NCBI GenBank assembly: GCA_027943245.1
Contig: JANDJZ010000354.1
Location: 1-49,199 of the forward strand
From: Acanthamoeba sp. SK_2022b
Taxonomy: Eukaryota; Discosea; Longamoebia; Acanthamoebidae
Reading direction: 5' to 3'
Length of the DNA: 49,199 nucleotides
The translations under genes and the position numbers were made by a program. Below are positions 1-11,823 of the stretch, one piece after another. Position 1 is the first letter of the stretch. The number at the start of each line of letters is the position of its first letter. Below the pieces are notes generated by a model. The model did no database searches, was not told the DNA's origin, and saw only the letters and a program-made list of their open reading frames with translations.

Positions 1-88
1 GCGTGCGTGCGTGTGCGTGTGCGTGTGCGTGTGCGTGTGCGTGTGCGTGTGCGTGTGCGTGTGCGTGTGCGTGTGCGTGTGCGTGTGC
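1..88. repeat. GTGTGC hexanucleotide repeat
   Basis: About 13 nearly perfect GTGTGC units run from the window edge to base 88, in the presumed intron of the leftmost gene. This is a variant of the GT dinucleotide tracts found elsewhere in the window. Confidence 0.9.
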
Positions 89-1097
89 GAAAAAGAGAAA
101 CTGGTTAACGGCTGAACGGGACCGTGCGTGCACTGCGGTGGGCCAGAGGCGAACCTTGGAGTCTTGGAACTTGGCGACGGTCTCCGCGTCCAGATGGAAC
201 ACGCGACGAGCTCGCGAGATGACGCCAAGCGGGATTCCTTCCTCGTGCGGCAGCAGGTCATCTCCACTACGTGCGAATTGTGGAAACGAATCAGCACACA
301 ACACAACACAACACAACACAACACAACACAACACACAAGGGAGAGAGGAGAGAAGTCACACGGGAGAGCAGCGGTGCAGCATACGTTTGAGACTTGCAGA
401 GGAGCTTGACCTTGAGCCTCTCGGTCACCAGCGAGACGGGGAGAGCCTTGTCGAGATGCTCCTGCTCAATTGGCGGTACCACGAACGCCGTTGGCGCAGG
501 CGCGGACGGCGTAGCAGCAGACGCAGAAGAAGACGACGACGATGACGACGCAGACGCTCCCACTTCTTCTGCTGTGGCCGATTGGGCGTCCTTCTCGGCG
601 ACAGGCTCGAAGGCTTCCTTGGGCCGGATGTAGAGCAACACGCGCGAGCCCTGCACCACGCACGAACAGTCAGGCGGCGCGTGTAGCAAGAAGCGAGCGC
701 TTTGTGGCGGCAACCGTACGTCGCATATGCGGTACATGAACACGAGGTGCTCCTTGCCAGCCTCCTCCGGGCCGTCCTGCATCTCCGCGCCCATGTGGAG
801 CAGTCTGGCAGTGACGGTGGCACGTCAGACAAGAGCGTGCGCAATGCACCTCACCACGTGGAGAGGTAGGGGCGGACCTGAGGTGTCTGCCATCTACGTA
901 GTCCCGACCGGGCACCTTCTTCGCCTCCGCGAGGATCCTTGCCCTCAATTCCTTCACCGTATCTGCAGTGCAGTAATTGCTTGAGCGAGTAGGTCACAAG
1001 AGCGGGATGGAGGGGATTCAATTTTACCCGATTTCCTGACTTCGAATTCATATTCCTGGTTCCCGCCAGATATATCGACAACCTTGACTTTCACCAT
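1..1097 (-). CDS. Ubiquitin-like-domain protein, 3' part outside the window
   Basis: The first exon starts at the ATG at 1097 (MVKVKVVDISGG...) and is followed by an exon reading TVKELRARILAEAKK. Together they resemble the first strands and helix of a ubiquitin-like fold. After further introns comes a hydrophobic/basic stretch (FMYRICDVRLPP, near 735), a Ser/Ala-rich linker (about 500-590), an exon ending VTERLKVKLLCK (near 400) and an exon with GDDLLPHEEGIPLG (about 165-265). The linker looks disordered. The intron before the last exon carries a CAACA pentamer repeat, and the GTGTGC repeat at the window edge lies in or beyond the next intron. I do not recognise the full protein. A scaffold or deubiquitinase-like protein with tandem ubiquitin-like folds is one possibility, but no catalytic motif is visible. 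The C-terminus lies outside the window. Confidence 0.5.
294..337. repeat. CAACA pentamer repeat in an intron
   Basis: Eight or so ACACA/CAACA pentamers lie between two coding exons of the leftmost minus-strand gene. A related ACACA pentamer block borders the CA tract at 8336-8360. Confidence 0.85.
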
Positions 1098-1226
1098 GGC
1101 GTCTACCAGGCAAAGAGCAGACGTAACAATTCTATTCTGCTATCTGGAAGATGCAACAAACACTCTAATAATTCCAGATTTCTTTTACGTTCCGCTCTTC
1201 GCGCCAAAATGTGCCCGTTGGTGGTT

Positions 1227-3215
1227 TCATTTCGTATGGCGCAAGTGTTGTACATGAGGTTCAAAATCAAATAAATAAATGAAAAAAATCGGCGCACTGC
1301 CCTTTCTGATCTGTGGCAGTCCCAAATGCGTGAGGTCGTCTGCCTGGGTGGATCGATGTTTACCGTAGCCGGATGTGCAGCTCTGATGCCCTGAAGCGTT
1401 TGGAACCGGCCAGAATTGTAGGCACACTGGTGCCCACGAAGCTAAGCGGCTGTGCGAATGATCGCCAGCCTCCTCCTCGCCACCGTGGTCGTGGTCGAAT
1501 GCAAACAGCAAGCTTGCCATCGCCGCGAAGCCCACCACAGCCTGAATCGAAATACCGGTTAAAATACTAAAAATTAAGAGAAAAAAATCGCCAAACGTAC
1601 CAGAAGGAACTTGATGTACTTGTCCCTGGCGGTTTGGAACTCTTCCAACAAGATGTCCACGACCGCTACATACACGAAAGTGCCTACGCGGAAACCATTG
1701 TCAGTGGATACGCCAGGGAGGGTTTCACAGGAGAAGAGCTACCCGAGGCGATCGCCGTCAACACGGCGGTGATGATCTCTCCGGCGCTGCTTCCTGCGAC
1801 AGCCGTGTAGAGGGCCGAGCCGAGGAGAATGCCCAAGGGACACATGATGGCGAACAACAGCAAGAACTGCGGTTGTTTGTCCAATGCGCAAGGTCAGTGG
1901 AGAACTAACTCGTTGATGGCTTGTTGTTCCAACCATTAGTGGCGACGTGCTGATTGGTCTTACCTTGAAGAAGCTCAGGCCCTGCTTGCCGGCCTTGAGC
2001 AAGCTGACACCGAGCGCAAAGGCTTCGATCCACTTGTGCGAGATGAGCGCTACGAAGATGCTCAGCGCCACATCAAAGTCCTGCTGAATGCCGAGAGCCA
2101 CTCCGGCAATGACTGCGCGCGTTTGCGTGTGTGAGTGCGAATGCCAGCCATGGGCGGGGGGGGAGGCAAGTACTGGAGTGGAGGGAGAGGACAGCAATGA
2201 GAATGTAGGGCAGGAGCGCCTGGCGATCGTCCAGCACGAGGTCGTGGTGATGGTGGTCCTGTGTGCGTACACAAATAAGGCCAAGCTGTCAGTCGCCTTG
2301 TTGAAGAAGGCTCGAGGACAGGAGGGCGCACGTGATGACCATGGCCGTGGTGATGGTGGTGATGGTGGTGTTCGTGTTCGTGCTGGTGCTTGTGCTCGTG
2401 CTCGTGATGGTGGTGGTGAGCAGGAGCATGCCCAGGATGGTGATGGTGGTGGTGGTGATGCGGGTGTCCATGCGCGTGGCCCGCTTCGTGGTCCTTCGCC
2501 ACCGATCCGTACTGATCGGTGGCCGTCTAATCAAACAGGCGCAGATTGACACCCAGGTTTTAGAGAAGATGGGCCTGCGCCAGTCTTGCGTGTGTGGTGG
2601 TGGCAGGAGGTACCTCCTCGACGGAGAATGGCTGCTTCTCGCTCACCAAGCTGGTAGCCACCACGGGATCGCGTAGGAACAGGACCTGATCATCGCCAGA
2701 GGAGGGCGCGCAGTGAGTTGAGAGCCGTAGTGATAGGTCAAGTGGGAGGGCGTGAGGCACCTTTTCTACAAAGAAGGCGAGGCCGAAGCCCACGGGGCAG
2801 AGGATGACCCCGAAGGGAATCTCCCAATCGGAGCCGAGCTCGTGCGCAAAGGTTTCCTCGGCCTCCCGCAGCAAATGGACTGCACGCACGCGTGTAAGGG
2901 CACGCAGCATCACAGCCAACGAACGCCAGGCGCCAACAAAACAAAAATAAAATGAAAAGTTTCCTTTTATTTATTTTAAATAAAAGGATAAGCAAGATAA
3001 AGATAAGGACACTTCGTTGCCGACATACCGAAGCCGCCGGCAAGGAAAAGCCCACCGGCAAAGGCGTTGCCAAGAGAGAGGAGACGGTCGCGCAGGTGCG
3101 TCGAACTAATGAAGCGTCGCATGAGGAGGGGGACAGCTCCGAACACCATCTCCACCATCAGGATGCCGAAGAAGGCACCAACCCTCATGCCAATCTCCTC
3201 TCCGTCCATCCCCAT
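1227..3215 (-). CDS. ZIP-family (SLC39) zinc/metal transporter with His-rich loop
   Basis: This is a predicted membrane transporter moving Zn2+ or related metals into the cytosol. The chosen start (ATG 3215, MGMDGEE) precedes TM1 (GAFFGILMVEMVFGAVPLL). Next come a glycine-rich TM2 (NAFAGGLFLAGGF) and, after an intron, HLLREAEE. A TM3 follows (FGVILCPVGFGLAFFVEKV). The cytosolic loop (about 2300-2500) is almost pure His with Gly, Glu and Ala, as expected between TM3 and TM4 of ZIPs. TM4 has HKWIEAFALG, matching the metal-binding HK..xAF.LG signature. TM5-6 include PLGILLGSALYTAV, and TM7 has TFVYVAVVDILLEEF. The tail reads FDHDHGGEEE and is again His/Asp-rich. At least six introns break the gene. 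The C-terminal end is uncertain: the frame stays open to 1227, but the usual ZIP end would be near 1450, and the start could be the next ATG (3209). Confidence 0.87.
2330..2500 (-). repeat. His-codon-rich imperfect repeat (CAC/CAT/CAT-GAG)
   Basis: On the coding strand this stretch is a degenerate run of CAC, CAT and GAG/GAA codons giving about 35 His in about 55 residues. It is coding low complexity inside the ZIP transporter rather than an intronic satellite. The opposite strand is open too and gives a spurious Val/Met-rich frame. Confidence 0.85.
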
Positions 3216-3490
3216 CTTTATCTCACCTCCCACGGCCTCCTTCGTGCTGCGTACGCGTACTGGTAACGTGTGTCGGGCCAGTGATGCCTGCGGAGGTATC
3301 TGCCAATTTCATATTACCCTATTGGAATTTAAAACACTGTCATCTATTCTGGCCACTCATATTTGACATTCTCAAGGCCTCGTTTCCTTCTCGCAGCGAA
3401 CGGACAGTTTTCTCTCAATTTGGGTAGGCGCCTTCTCGTTCGAGTTTCTTTCTTGTGGCGGCTCTGTACAGAGTTTCTCGCTCCTCGCGA

Positions 3491-5093
3491 TCAGGCGTCG
3501 GCCGCCAGTTGCCGCTCGACGGTCTTGAGGAGCTTCTTGAGCGGCACGCCCTGCACTCGTCGATTCTTTTCGTCCTGTAGTCGCCCCGATAGTACAACGT
3601 GAGAAGAGTCTAACGCCATCTCGCCCATACGGCTACACGCTGAAGGCAAAGCTCTACAAACCTTGAGTCGGTCGGCAAGACTCGGCGGCAGGTGTCCCTC
3701 GATGTGGGTGATGTAGATGCTCGCGTGGGGCCGGGGGTAGTCGCTCCCAATGCGCAGGTGGCTGGGCACGGAGGTTAGTCTCATCAGCAACCACACACAC
3801 GGGGGCTGCCCTTACCAAGTGGTGCCGGTGCTGAAGGTGACGGTGATCTCTCCTTCTCCCACCGTCGCGATTCCAAATCTGACGACGCCCGAGTGGTGGT
3901 AGCGGGTAAGCCACGCCGTCTCAACGGGAGCGACGTGGTGAGGAGAGGAGGAGGCCGTACCGCTGTGAGAGCTTGGCGAGCTCGGCCCGCAGGCGAAGGT
4001 GGCCGTGCAGACGGTTCTGGAGCTCAACGATCGTAAAGTTGATGGACGTCACCGTGGGCGACACGTACAGGAGGTCCTCCACAGACACCTCAGGCGGGCT
4101 CAGCTGTCATCGTACGATGAGCGATGTCGTAACGTGAGCAGACATCATGTATCGTGCGTGGGGGGAAGGGGAGGTATAGATGTACCTCGAGCGACCGGAG
4201 GGCCATGTCGGCGGGGTTGAAGAGGATGGTGAGGGTGTACTTGCGCGCCGGGCCGTCGAGACCCTCCACTTCCCGAGGCATCAGGGAGATGACGAGCGTG
4301 TCGTCGTTGAAGGACTCCACGTTGACGCCCGACAAGCTGACGATCAGCTGCGAGGCTTGGTCGTACCTGCGCGCGTGTGGGCGACCATGCCCAGAGTTAG
4401 AGACCACTACCAGGGCGAGCACGAGTAGTACGCACTTCTTGTGACGCAGCAACTCTTCCACTTCCTCGGGGTCCTTGGTCGACTCGAGCGTGGCCAGCTC
4501 TTGTGTGGCTAAAGTATCACCAATTGTGAACGACAAAGGTAAGTTGACAAGAATGGAAGATGGAACAAGAACAAGAACAAAACTGTCTGCGCTACCTTCG
4601 ACGTAGCTCTTGCAGCACTGGGCCACCTCGTGCGCCAACTCCTTTGTCTCTTGCCTCAGCTTCTGGCATCGCTCCATCTCGTACGCGAGCACCACCTCTT
4701 CGGCGCACCAACCGGTAAGTCAATCGGATTGGAGAGGAAGGAGGGCAGGTCAAGTACCGGCTTCATCAGTTTCTATGCGGATGTTCTTGAGAGCTGTGAT
4801 TTCGTCCTCCTTGGATGAGTTTATGAGGTCGAGAATCGTTTCTAGTTCGCGATCCCGAATGTCGACCTCCAAGAACTGCTGCTTCAGCTTCATGAATTGC
4901 TCCTGCAGTGGCGACCTAAGTTAATCATTTGAGAACCCGGATCGGCAAATGAAATCGTTCGTACGTCATGGGGTATGATTTCCTCGAGGGCATCGCTTCT
5001 GAGTTCGGGTATGTGCTGCGCAGCTGAGAAGATTTTGAGGGCCATCGCTTCGTCTGTTGGAATCGATTGGACTGCTGTTGGCGCCAAAAGCAT
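3491..5093 (-). CDS. Coiled-coil protein with C-terminal RWD-like region (possible kinetochore-type protein)
   Basis: ATG 5093 (MLLAPTAVQSIP) opens exon 1. The following exons are charged and heptad-like (QEQFMKLKQQFLEVDIRDRE, then YEMERCQKLRQETKELAHEV), predicting a coiled coil of about 100 residues. The C-terminal half is globular and beta-rich (SQLIVSLSGVNVESFNDDTL, YTLTILFNPAD, then SINFTIVELQNRLHGH and IGSDYPRPHASIYITHIEG). The last exon ends LKTVERQLAADA and TGA at 3491-3493. A coiled coil followed by one or two small alpha/beta domains is the layout of several kinetochore RWD proteins (KNL1, CENP-O/P, Spc24/25). The similarity I see is only of that pattern, so identity is a guess. Roughly eight introns. 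The 300-bp stretch to the next gene is intergenic. Confidence 0.5.
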
Positions 5094-5393
5094 TGCGTTG
5101 TTTTCCAGCAGGGAGATGGAAGTTTTTTTGGCGGGAAATCAAACGCTCCACTCTGGTTGTTGTGCGTGAGTGCCTGGGTTGACAGGTGCTCACATAGAGT
5201 GTCTGGTGTATTGCTTCAGAGATGGTAGAGGTTGTGTGAGTAGGAGATTGCCAAGCATAGAGAGTTGTGATGATGAAACTGTAATTGATTTGTGCCATGT
5301 GCATACAGTTTGCTTGAGACAGATGATACATGTGCAGATGATGGGTGATGACAAGGACAATTAAAGAGATGAAGGCAGCCAGCACGCATGTCG
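5094..5393. other. Intergenic spacer, nothing recognised
   Basis: TG-rich sequence between two minus-strand genes, holding the kinase 3' end and the upstream region of the coiled-coil gene. No TATA box, repeat or RNA gene is evident. Confidence 0.5.
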
Positions 5394-6468
5394 TCACATG
5401 AGGCCAGTCATCGCGAGCGTCTCGCCCACGAAGATGTACGAGAACAGGGCCACGATCCTCTCCTTCCCGATCGCCTGCTCGATGAACGGATGCTGCACAC
5501 ATGCACGCACAACACACGCAAACAGCAAAATACAAGGGCTGGTCAGCACAACGTGCCACGCTTGACTCTTGTCGCGTGCGTGTGTGCGTACGTTGAGCAG
5601 TTGGGTGGCCGAGTAGCGGAGCTTGGGGTCGGGCTGGAGACAACACGATAGGAAGTGACGGAACGCCTTCGAGTACTGCTCCGCGTCCTGTGAGACCCCG
5701 GGGGGGGGGGGCACGCACGCGTGGGCGTGAGCGTGATCGTGATGTGAACTGGTGGTGAGAAAGAGAGTAGGGCGTAGGTTGGTTACCTTGAGGCTGGGCG
5801 CTCCCGAGATGGCCGTCGTCATCAAGCGCTGTACCGAGGTCACATCCAATGGAATTTAAAATAAATATATAAATTATTTAAATAATCATCTCCTATCACA
5901 CAGATTTATAATATTATTGTATATAGAAAATCAAATAAAATTGAATAAAGGATTAAGGATAGAGGAGGAGCGGGAGACGCCACCTTGATGGGTAGCAGCT
6001 CTCGGTACGGGGCGGAGCCCTCCACCATTTCCATCACCAGACACCCAAAGCTCCAAATGTCCAACTGGGCGCGCGCGTCGTGTCGTGTCGTGGTTTGCGC
6101 GCGGTGAGGGAGGAGCGCGTGCGGCAGGCGGGAGAGGGTCGGGCGGCGTGCTACCTTGGTGTCGTAGCCGGTGCGTTTGATCATCTCGGGGGCGATGAAG
6201 CCGGGCGTGCCGGCGATGCCCGTGGCGGCGGCGGCCTTGGCCTCCGCGGCCAGCCCGAGGTCGGCGATCTTGACCTCGCCGGAGAGGTTGAGCAGGACGT
6301 TCTCGCCCTTGAGATCCCTATGGATCTGCCCGCGCGAGTGCAGATACTGCAGTCCCTTCAGAATCTGTCGTCGATCATGACGTTCGCCCATTGGCCGGTT
6401 GTTAGTTGCGCAGCATGCGTGTCGAGGGCGTGTGTGCGTGCGTGCGTGCGTGTGTGTGTGCGTGTGTG

Positions 6469-6530
<62 letters not shown>

Positions 6531-7567
6531 GTGGACGCGGACCTCCTTGCAGATGTAGGCCACCTCGGGCTCGTCGATGTCGGCCTTCTGGCGGAACTGA
6601 CGCAGAGTGCCGCCGTCGCAGTACTCCATCGCCACCTGCAGCCAATGAAGCAATTTGATTTGATTATTTTAAAATAAAAGAGATAAATAAAATAACAATC
6701 ATTAATGAGAATGATGTCGAATTACCCAGATAGTGTTGTTCCAAAGGAAGGCGTCCACCAGCGAGACGATGTTTGGGTGTCGACACTTGGCCAGCAACGC
6801 TGCACAGCACAGCCACAAGTGTCGACATGGACAACGGTGAGCGGTGACGGCACGGCCAAGGGTTTGGGAGAGGGAGAGAGGCGTGAAGACGGGTCGCACC
6901 GATCTCGGCCTTGCCGCGCCGGAGCTCCTTTTCGGGGTCGATCACCCTGTTAATCTTTTCGCGCCTTCGCATCACCTTTATGGCCACCTGAGCGCGCCAA
7001 CGCCGTCGCGCACGCACACACATACACGCATCGACATGGTGATGAGCGATCCCCCACGCACCTCACAGCACACACGTGCGCACGCGCGCATACCCTTTCA
7101 TCGGGATGCTTGATGGACTTGGCAGTGAACACCTCGCCATAGGCGCTGGCCAATCGAAACACACGCGAACGCGTAAGGCAAGCGTGTGTGTGTGAGAGGG
7201 GGGGGGCACGCGAGCAACAAACAGCAACGCGTGATGGGAGCCGCACCCCTGGCCTATCACCTCCCACTTGGTGTAGCGGCTCTTGGGGTTCTCGGCCAAC
7301 AGCTCCACCTCCGGGGCCGCATCTGCGGCGACCGCTGTCGGCCGGCTGAGGCGGCGGGAGGGGAGGAAAGCGAGGTCAACGGGTCGCCCACGCAAGCCCA
7401 GCCTTGCCGTGGTGGGGGAGGAGAGGGGAGGGGAGGGGTGTCGACAGTACTCGCGAGGGGCGGTCCTGGCCTGCTGCTCCTTCCTCCGCTTTGCGCGCTG
7501 CCTCCGCCTCGCGCGGCAGCTGTCCAGCCGCACTCGCTTGTACCTGCGCGCCATGCCGTCGTCAGCC

Positions 7568-7635
<68 letters not shown>

Positions 7636-7887
7636 GCACACACACACACACACACACACCGCACACATGCACACGCGTGTGCGATGATTGGAGGTGGGGG
7701 GGGGTAGAGGGAGCAACCTGGCGGAGAAGGCGGGGAGGAAGGAGGTGGAGGGGCCAAAGGGGAGAACAGAGGCCGAGATGGTGGCGGCCAGCGGACTGGC
7801 CAGCATGATGCGCGTCCTGAACCAGAGCGCGTTGCGGAAGATGTCGTAGTTCTCCACTATCTCTTCCTGATAGTCGTGCCCATCACC

Positions 7888-7944
<57 letters not shown>

Positions 7945-8131
7945 CTGAGCAACGACGACACACGACAAGTTGGAGAGAGGAGGGAAGTGGCTACCTGGGA
8001 GAGTTGGTTGCGTTGGATATCGGCGACGATGTCGGGGGGCAGCTTCCTGAGCTCCTTGAGGATGCCCTCCCTTTGGGTCTGCTCCTCGCCCTTGCGAATC
8101 TCCTCGATCATGCTGAGCTTCATCTGATATG

Positions 8132-8195
<64 letters not shown>

Positions 8196-8357
8196 TTAGA
8201 CTCTTGTCGCCTTCGCGACGTGCACGAGTAGGTCGTGCGTTGGATTGGAGCACGTACCTGAGCTTGCGTGCGTAGCTCGTCGAGCGTGTCGCGTGAGAGA
8301 TGACTAAGGAAACCAAGCACTGTGTCAGCACACCCCACACACAACACAACACAACAC

Positions 8358-8406
<49 letters not shown>

Positions 8407-9954
8407 CACACAAGGGAGGCGGGGCAGGTACCTGAGGACCTGCATGCCGGCTTGAGAGGCGTGGGGGTCCTTGCTGAGGGCGATCGCAATGAGCGGGCCC
8501 AGCGTAAATTCGCCCATTCCTGTCGACACCCCAAACACACGCGCGTTCAGTCCAACACATCGCAGCCACGCCAACGCGCGTGTGTTGGGGTGACAACGCG
8601 TGCGGTCGTCTCTCGGGGGGGGGGGGCAGCGCACCGTATTGCATCATTCGCGCCGAGTAGGCGGCGAGGAAGAGGTCCACCATCTCGTGGAATCCTAAAA
8701 AAGAAAAAATAAATAGATAATAAAATAAATAGATAATAAATAATAAATTAAATAATAAATGCGTGGTGTGTGTACGCAGCAAGTTGAGCAGAGAAAGGAC
8801 GTCGCGGGCGGGCTTACCTCCTTCGCCCTCCTCGGTGGCGTGGTCGCCGCTCACGCCCGGGTGGACCTCCTTCAGCGTGAGCATCCCGTCCACGCCGCGC
8901 GCCCACCTGCGCCGCGACGAGACCATGATTGGCCACCCAATCAGAACCTACCTCGCCTTGTGTTCGAGCCATGGGGGGGCTCGCTGAGAGAGGAGGGCGC
9001 CCGTACTTGCCGATGCACTGGACCATGAGCTTCTTCTCCTCCTCCGGAGATATCTCCGTGGACCTATTTACACACCGGTAGGCCTGCACGCACGAACGCA
9101 CGCATGCAGGGGGAGGGGCGTGAGCTCGTACGCACGCGGCAGACGCCGCGTGAGGGCGGGGCCGTTACTCTGAAGAACAGATTGCAGGCCGTCTGGTAGA
9201 GGGAGAACGCTCGCCGCATGTCCTCCTCGTAGGCGTCTATGATGTGCGTGCGTGTGTGCGTGGCATGTGTGCGTGCGTGCGTGAGACGGGCGCGGTGGTG
9301 TCAGAGATGATAACGTCAGGCACGGAGTCCCCCTTACCGAGGTCGGCCGGCGAGTGCTCGGTCAGGTCGGCCGACGCCTCCAGCAACAGGTCGTCGTGCT
9401 CCCACTTGGCCTGCCCCAACGCCCCGCCCCCCCCCCCCGGTCAGCCGGCCGCCGTCGCCGTCGGTGGACAGGCGAGAGGGAGGGAGGGGGGGAGCGGCGG
9501 CGTGCCTGGTTGAGCACGCTCTCGCCCCACTCCACCAGGAGCAGGCAGTAGAACTTCTCCATGTTGACGCTGCGCTCCCTCGAGCCCTCGTAGGTCAGCG
9601 CCGCCTCCTCCTGGATGGCGGGGCTGTCCAGCGCCCCGTCGTCGACGTCGACCGCCTCGTCCTCGCCGTCGTCGGCCTCGGCCTGCTCCTTTCCCTTGCC
9701 GCCGCCGTCGCCGCGTTGGCCCGCGTCCTGGTCCACCTCGCCCTCGTCGCCGCGACGGCGGTCGACGGCGTCGTCCACGAGCTCGCGGTCCTGGTCATCG
9801 CCGGTCGCGCCGCTCTCCTCGCCCGCGTTCTTGACCTCGATCTCCTTGAGCAGGCTGAGCCGGTTCATCTCCTCCATGTACAGCTTATCGCCTGCCCCCC
9901 CCCCGTCATCACCACTCCATCCAGCACCGTTGCCCCCACCCGCGTGTGTGTGTG

Positions 9955-10019
<65 letters not shown>

Positions 10020-11579
10020 TTACCGAGGCTGAACTTCTCGTAGGCCAGCTCGAAGAGCGTCTCGATGGTGTTGGCGAGCTGCATCTCCTCGCTCTCCCGG
10101 GTGAAGTCCCTCTCCCTGTAGGCCGTCTCCTCGGCGCGACCGGCGTCGAGGAGCCCCTTCTCCTTCTCGAGCTCATCGTAGATGCGCGAGACCATGCGGT
10201 CCTCGTTCCGCCTGGCCAGCTGCTCGACGTCGCGCCCGTTGGGATCGAGCGGGAAGGGCTCGAAGATGTCCTCCCGCTCGGCCTGCGCCGCGGCGGCGGC
10301 GGCCAACTGCGCGGCCTGCGACGACGACGACGGCGAGGCCGAGGGCGCGAGCGCGGAGCTCATGCTGAGCGAGGAGATGACCCAGCTGCCGCGACGGAGC
10401 AGCGACGACAGGAAGCCGGCGGGCTTGGGCGACGGCGGCTGCTCGCGCTCAAACTCCTCGCGCGTCCCCGACGTCCTGCTGCGCAAGCGCGTCGGCGACG
10501 CGGAGACGTCGTAGTCGCCGCTGTTGATGTCGAGCTCGTGCACGGGCGAGACTGCCACGGACGTGCGGCGATAGGGCTTGGGCGCGGGCTCCTCCTGTTG
10601 TTGTTGCCGCTGCTGCTGCTGCGCTCCGGCGTCGCGCCTGTGCGCGCCGGACGACTCGCCGAGGTTGATGGTGACAAAGTCGACCTCGCGGTGTGGGTCC
10701 CACCCCTCGGTGCCGTAGGCGAAGCTGAGGCTGCGTATGCGCTCCCGCTCCTTGTCCTGCTCCTCCATGAGCGTCGTGCGCTCCTTGTTCTGCAACACCC
10801 TGATCTGCTCTCGCGCACAAGATTGGGGGGGCACGAGCTCAATGAGCACGAGCGAGGGCAAGCGCGAGGGAGGGAGGGGGGGTTGGGCATACCTCCCAGA
10901 GGGCCCACCGCATGAGGCACACGCCCCACTCCCGCTGTACTCCGCCCCAGCCCACCATCCGCGCCGCTGCGCCGACAGACCAGACGTCTTAGGACCGCAG
11001 ACGCACAGCGCTGTGGCGAGAGACGAGTCTTACCTTCGGCGAACTTGTCGTTGGCCTGCTGGAACTGCTTGCGCTTGCTGGCCACTCGCGCCTCTTCGAA
11101 CTCTGCGCTCCCCTCGGTGGCCGCCTCCTGCGTGCCCCCCCCCCACATTGCCGCGAGTGGTTAGAACAAGGGCGTGTCCCTCCGCCAACTTGAAGCGGCG
11201 CGTCGGGCGTTGGAGAGGGGGGGGGGGGCATTACCATGGACGCCAGAGCGAGCATGGCTGACGCCCACTTCCACTTGACTGCCGCGTCGTGTCGTGTGCT
11301 AGGCGTGGGGCGAGGTGGGGGCGGCGACAGCACACCCTTCTCATGTTATAGGTGGGCGCGTGTGCCATTGGAGACGTACGACGTGAGACAGATGCACAAC
11401 AAAGAGGAAGGAGGCACCAAAGACAAGTGCACCTCTTCATTCTCCTCGAGAGGGTGCGTAGTGGCCTCGACAGAGGCGCTTCTGCTCTGTCTTGTGAGAT
11501 GAGTCCTTACAGGCGACACAACACGCGCATTGTCTTGAGAGGATGACAAGTCGATCGATTCGTAAGGCTGCTGCTCCAT
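5394..11579 (-). CDS. STE-type serine/threonine protein kinase with long N-terminal regulatory region
   Basis: The gene is intron-rich and probably starts at ATG 11579 (MEQQPYESIDLSSSQ). A basic/acidic N-terminal half follows: helical EEARVASKRKQFQQAND, QIRVLQNKERTTLMEEQDKE, a disordered Gln/Ser region, and helix pairs such as NTIETLFELAYEKFSLG and DAYEEDMRRAFSLYQTACNL that resemble TPR or MIT helices. The kinase domain begins with SRYTKWEVIGQG and YGEVFTA, then the lysine motif VAIKVM, the helix-C region, HPNIVSLVDAFLW, MEYCDGGTLRQF, the catalytic loop HRDLKGEN, ADLGLA, GTPGFIAPEM, and DIWSFGCLVMEM, ending in HPFIEQAIG. DLG replaces DFG. STE20-like kinases fit best. The last residues (FSYIFVGETLAMTGLM) form a short hydrophobic tail. 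TGA is at 5394-5396. Joining the far N-terminal exons (above 10,900) to the rest is inference. Confidence 0.8.
6430..6529. repeat. (GT)n intronic microsatellite
   Basis: About 100 bp, interrupted GT/GC at the left and pure at the right, inside a kinase intron between the catalytic-loop exon and the exon with EYCDGGTL. Confidence 0.95.
7569..7659. repeat. (CA)n intronic microsatellite
   Basis: Long CA run with two CCG interruptions in an intron of the kinase gene, between an Arg-rich exon (7470-7560) and the exon near 7700-7870. Confidence 0.95.
7889..7942. repeat. (CA)n intronic microsatellite
   Basis: Pure CA run in a kinase intron. It is complementary to the GT run at 8134-8193; the two flank one exon. 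Confidence 0.95.
8134..8193. repeat. (GT)n intronic microsatellite
   Basis: Pure GT run in the next kinase intron, 11 bases from the exon edge. It is complementary to the CA runs on both sides (7889-7942 and 8336-8411). Confidence 0.95.
8336..8411. repeat. ACACA pentamers grading into (CA)n
   Basis: Compound repeat in a kinase intron. The pentamer part resembles the repeat at 294-337. Confidence 0.95.
9943..10018. repeat. (GT)n intronic microsatellite
   Basis: In the kinase intron between the exon with FELAYEKFSLG and the one with DKLYMEEMNRL. Confidence 0.95.
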
Positions 11580-11823
11580 CGAACCACAACCGACAGCCAA
11601 CGGTGGGAGGCTACCCGTATGCTCTCTACTCTCTCCTCTCAACTGTGACTACTATTTTGTCGACGATCGGCACAGCAACCTTGCCTCTGATTTGGTCAGG
11701 CCGATGGAGTGTGATTTCAATTTTGTTTATGTTTTTTTAAGCGTGTCTTTTGTTATGTGCACCTCTCTGATGCGGGGAAAATCGTATGTGATCGGAGCGA
11801 GTGTATTAGCGGAGATCCAGTTA

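Noticed and set aside
2080..2680. Plus-strand Val/Met-rich open frame at the ZIP locus
   Set aside because: It is the reverse of the His-rich codon run; the minus strand carries the recognisable transporter.
7060..8630. Very long minus-strand frames made of alternating Cys-Val or Thr-His
   Set aside because: They are translations of (GT)n/(CA)n microsatellites that join across introns; only short exon parts carry real protein-like text.
9464..10915. Long plus-strand Leu/Val-rich frame (483 residues) opposite the kinase N-terminal half
   Set aside because: It reads through a GT repeat and is the complement of acidic/Gln-rich exons with good splice signals.
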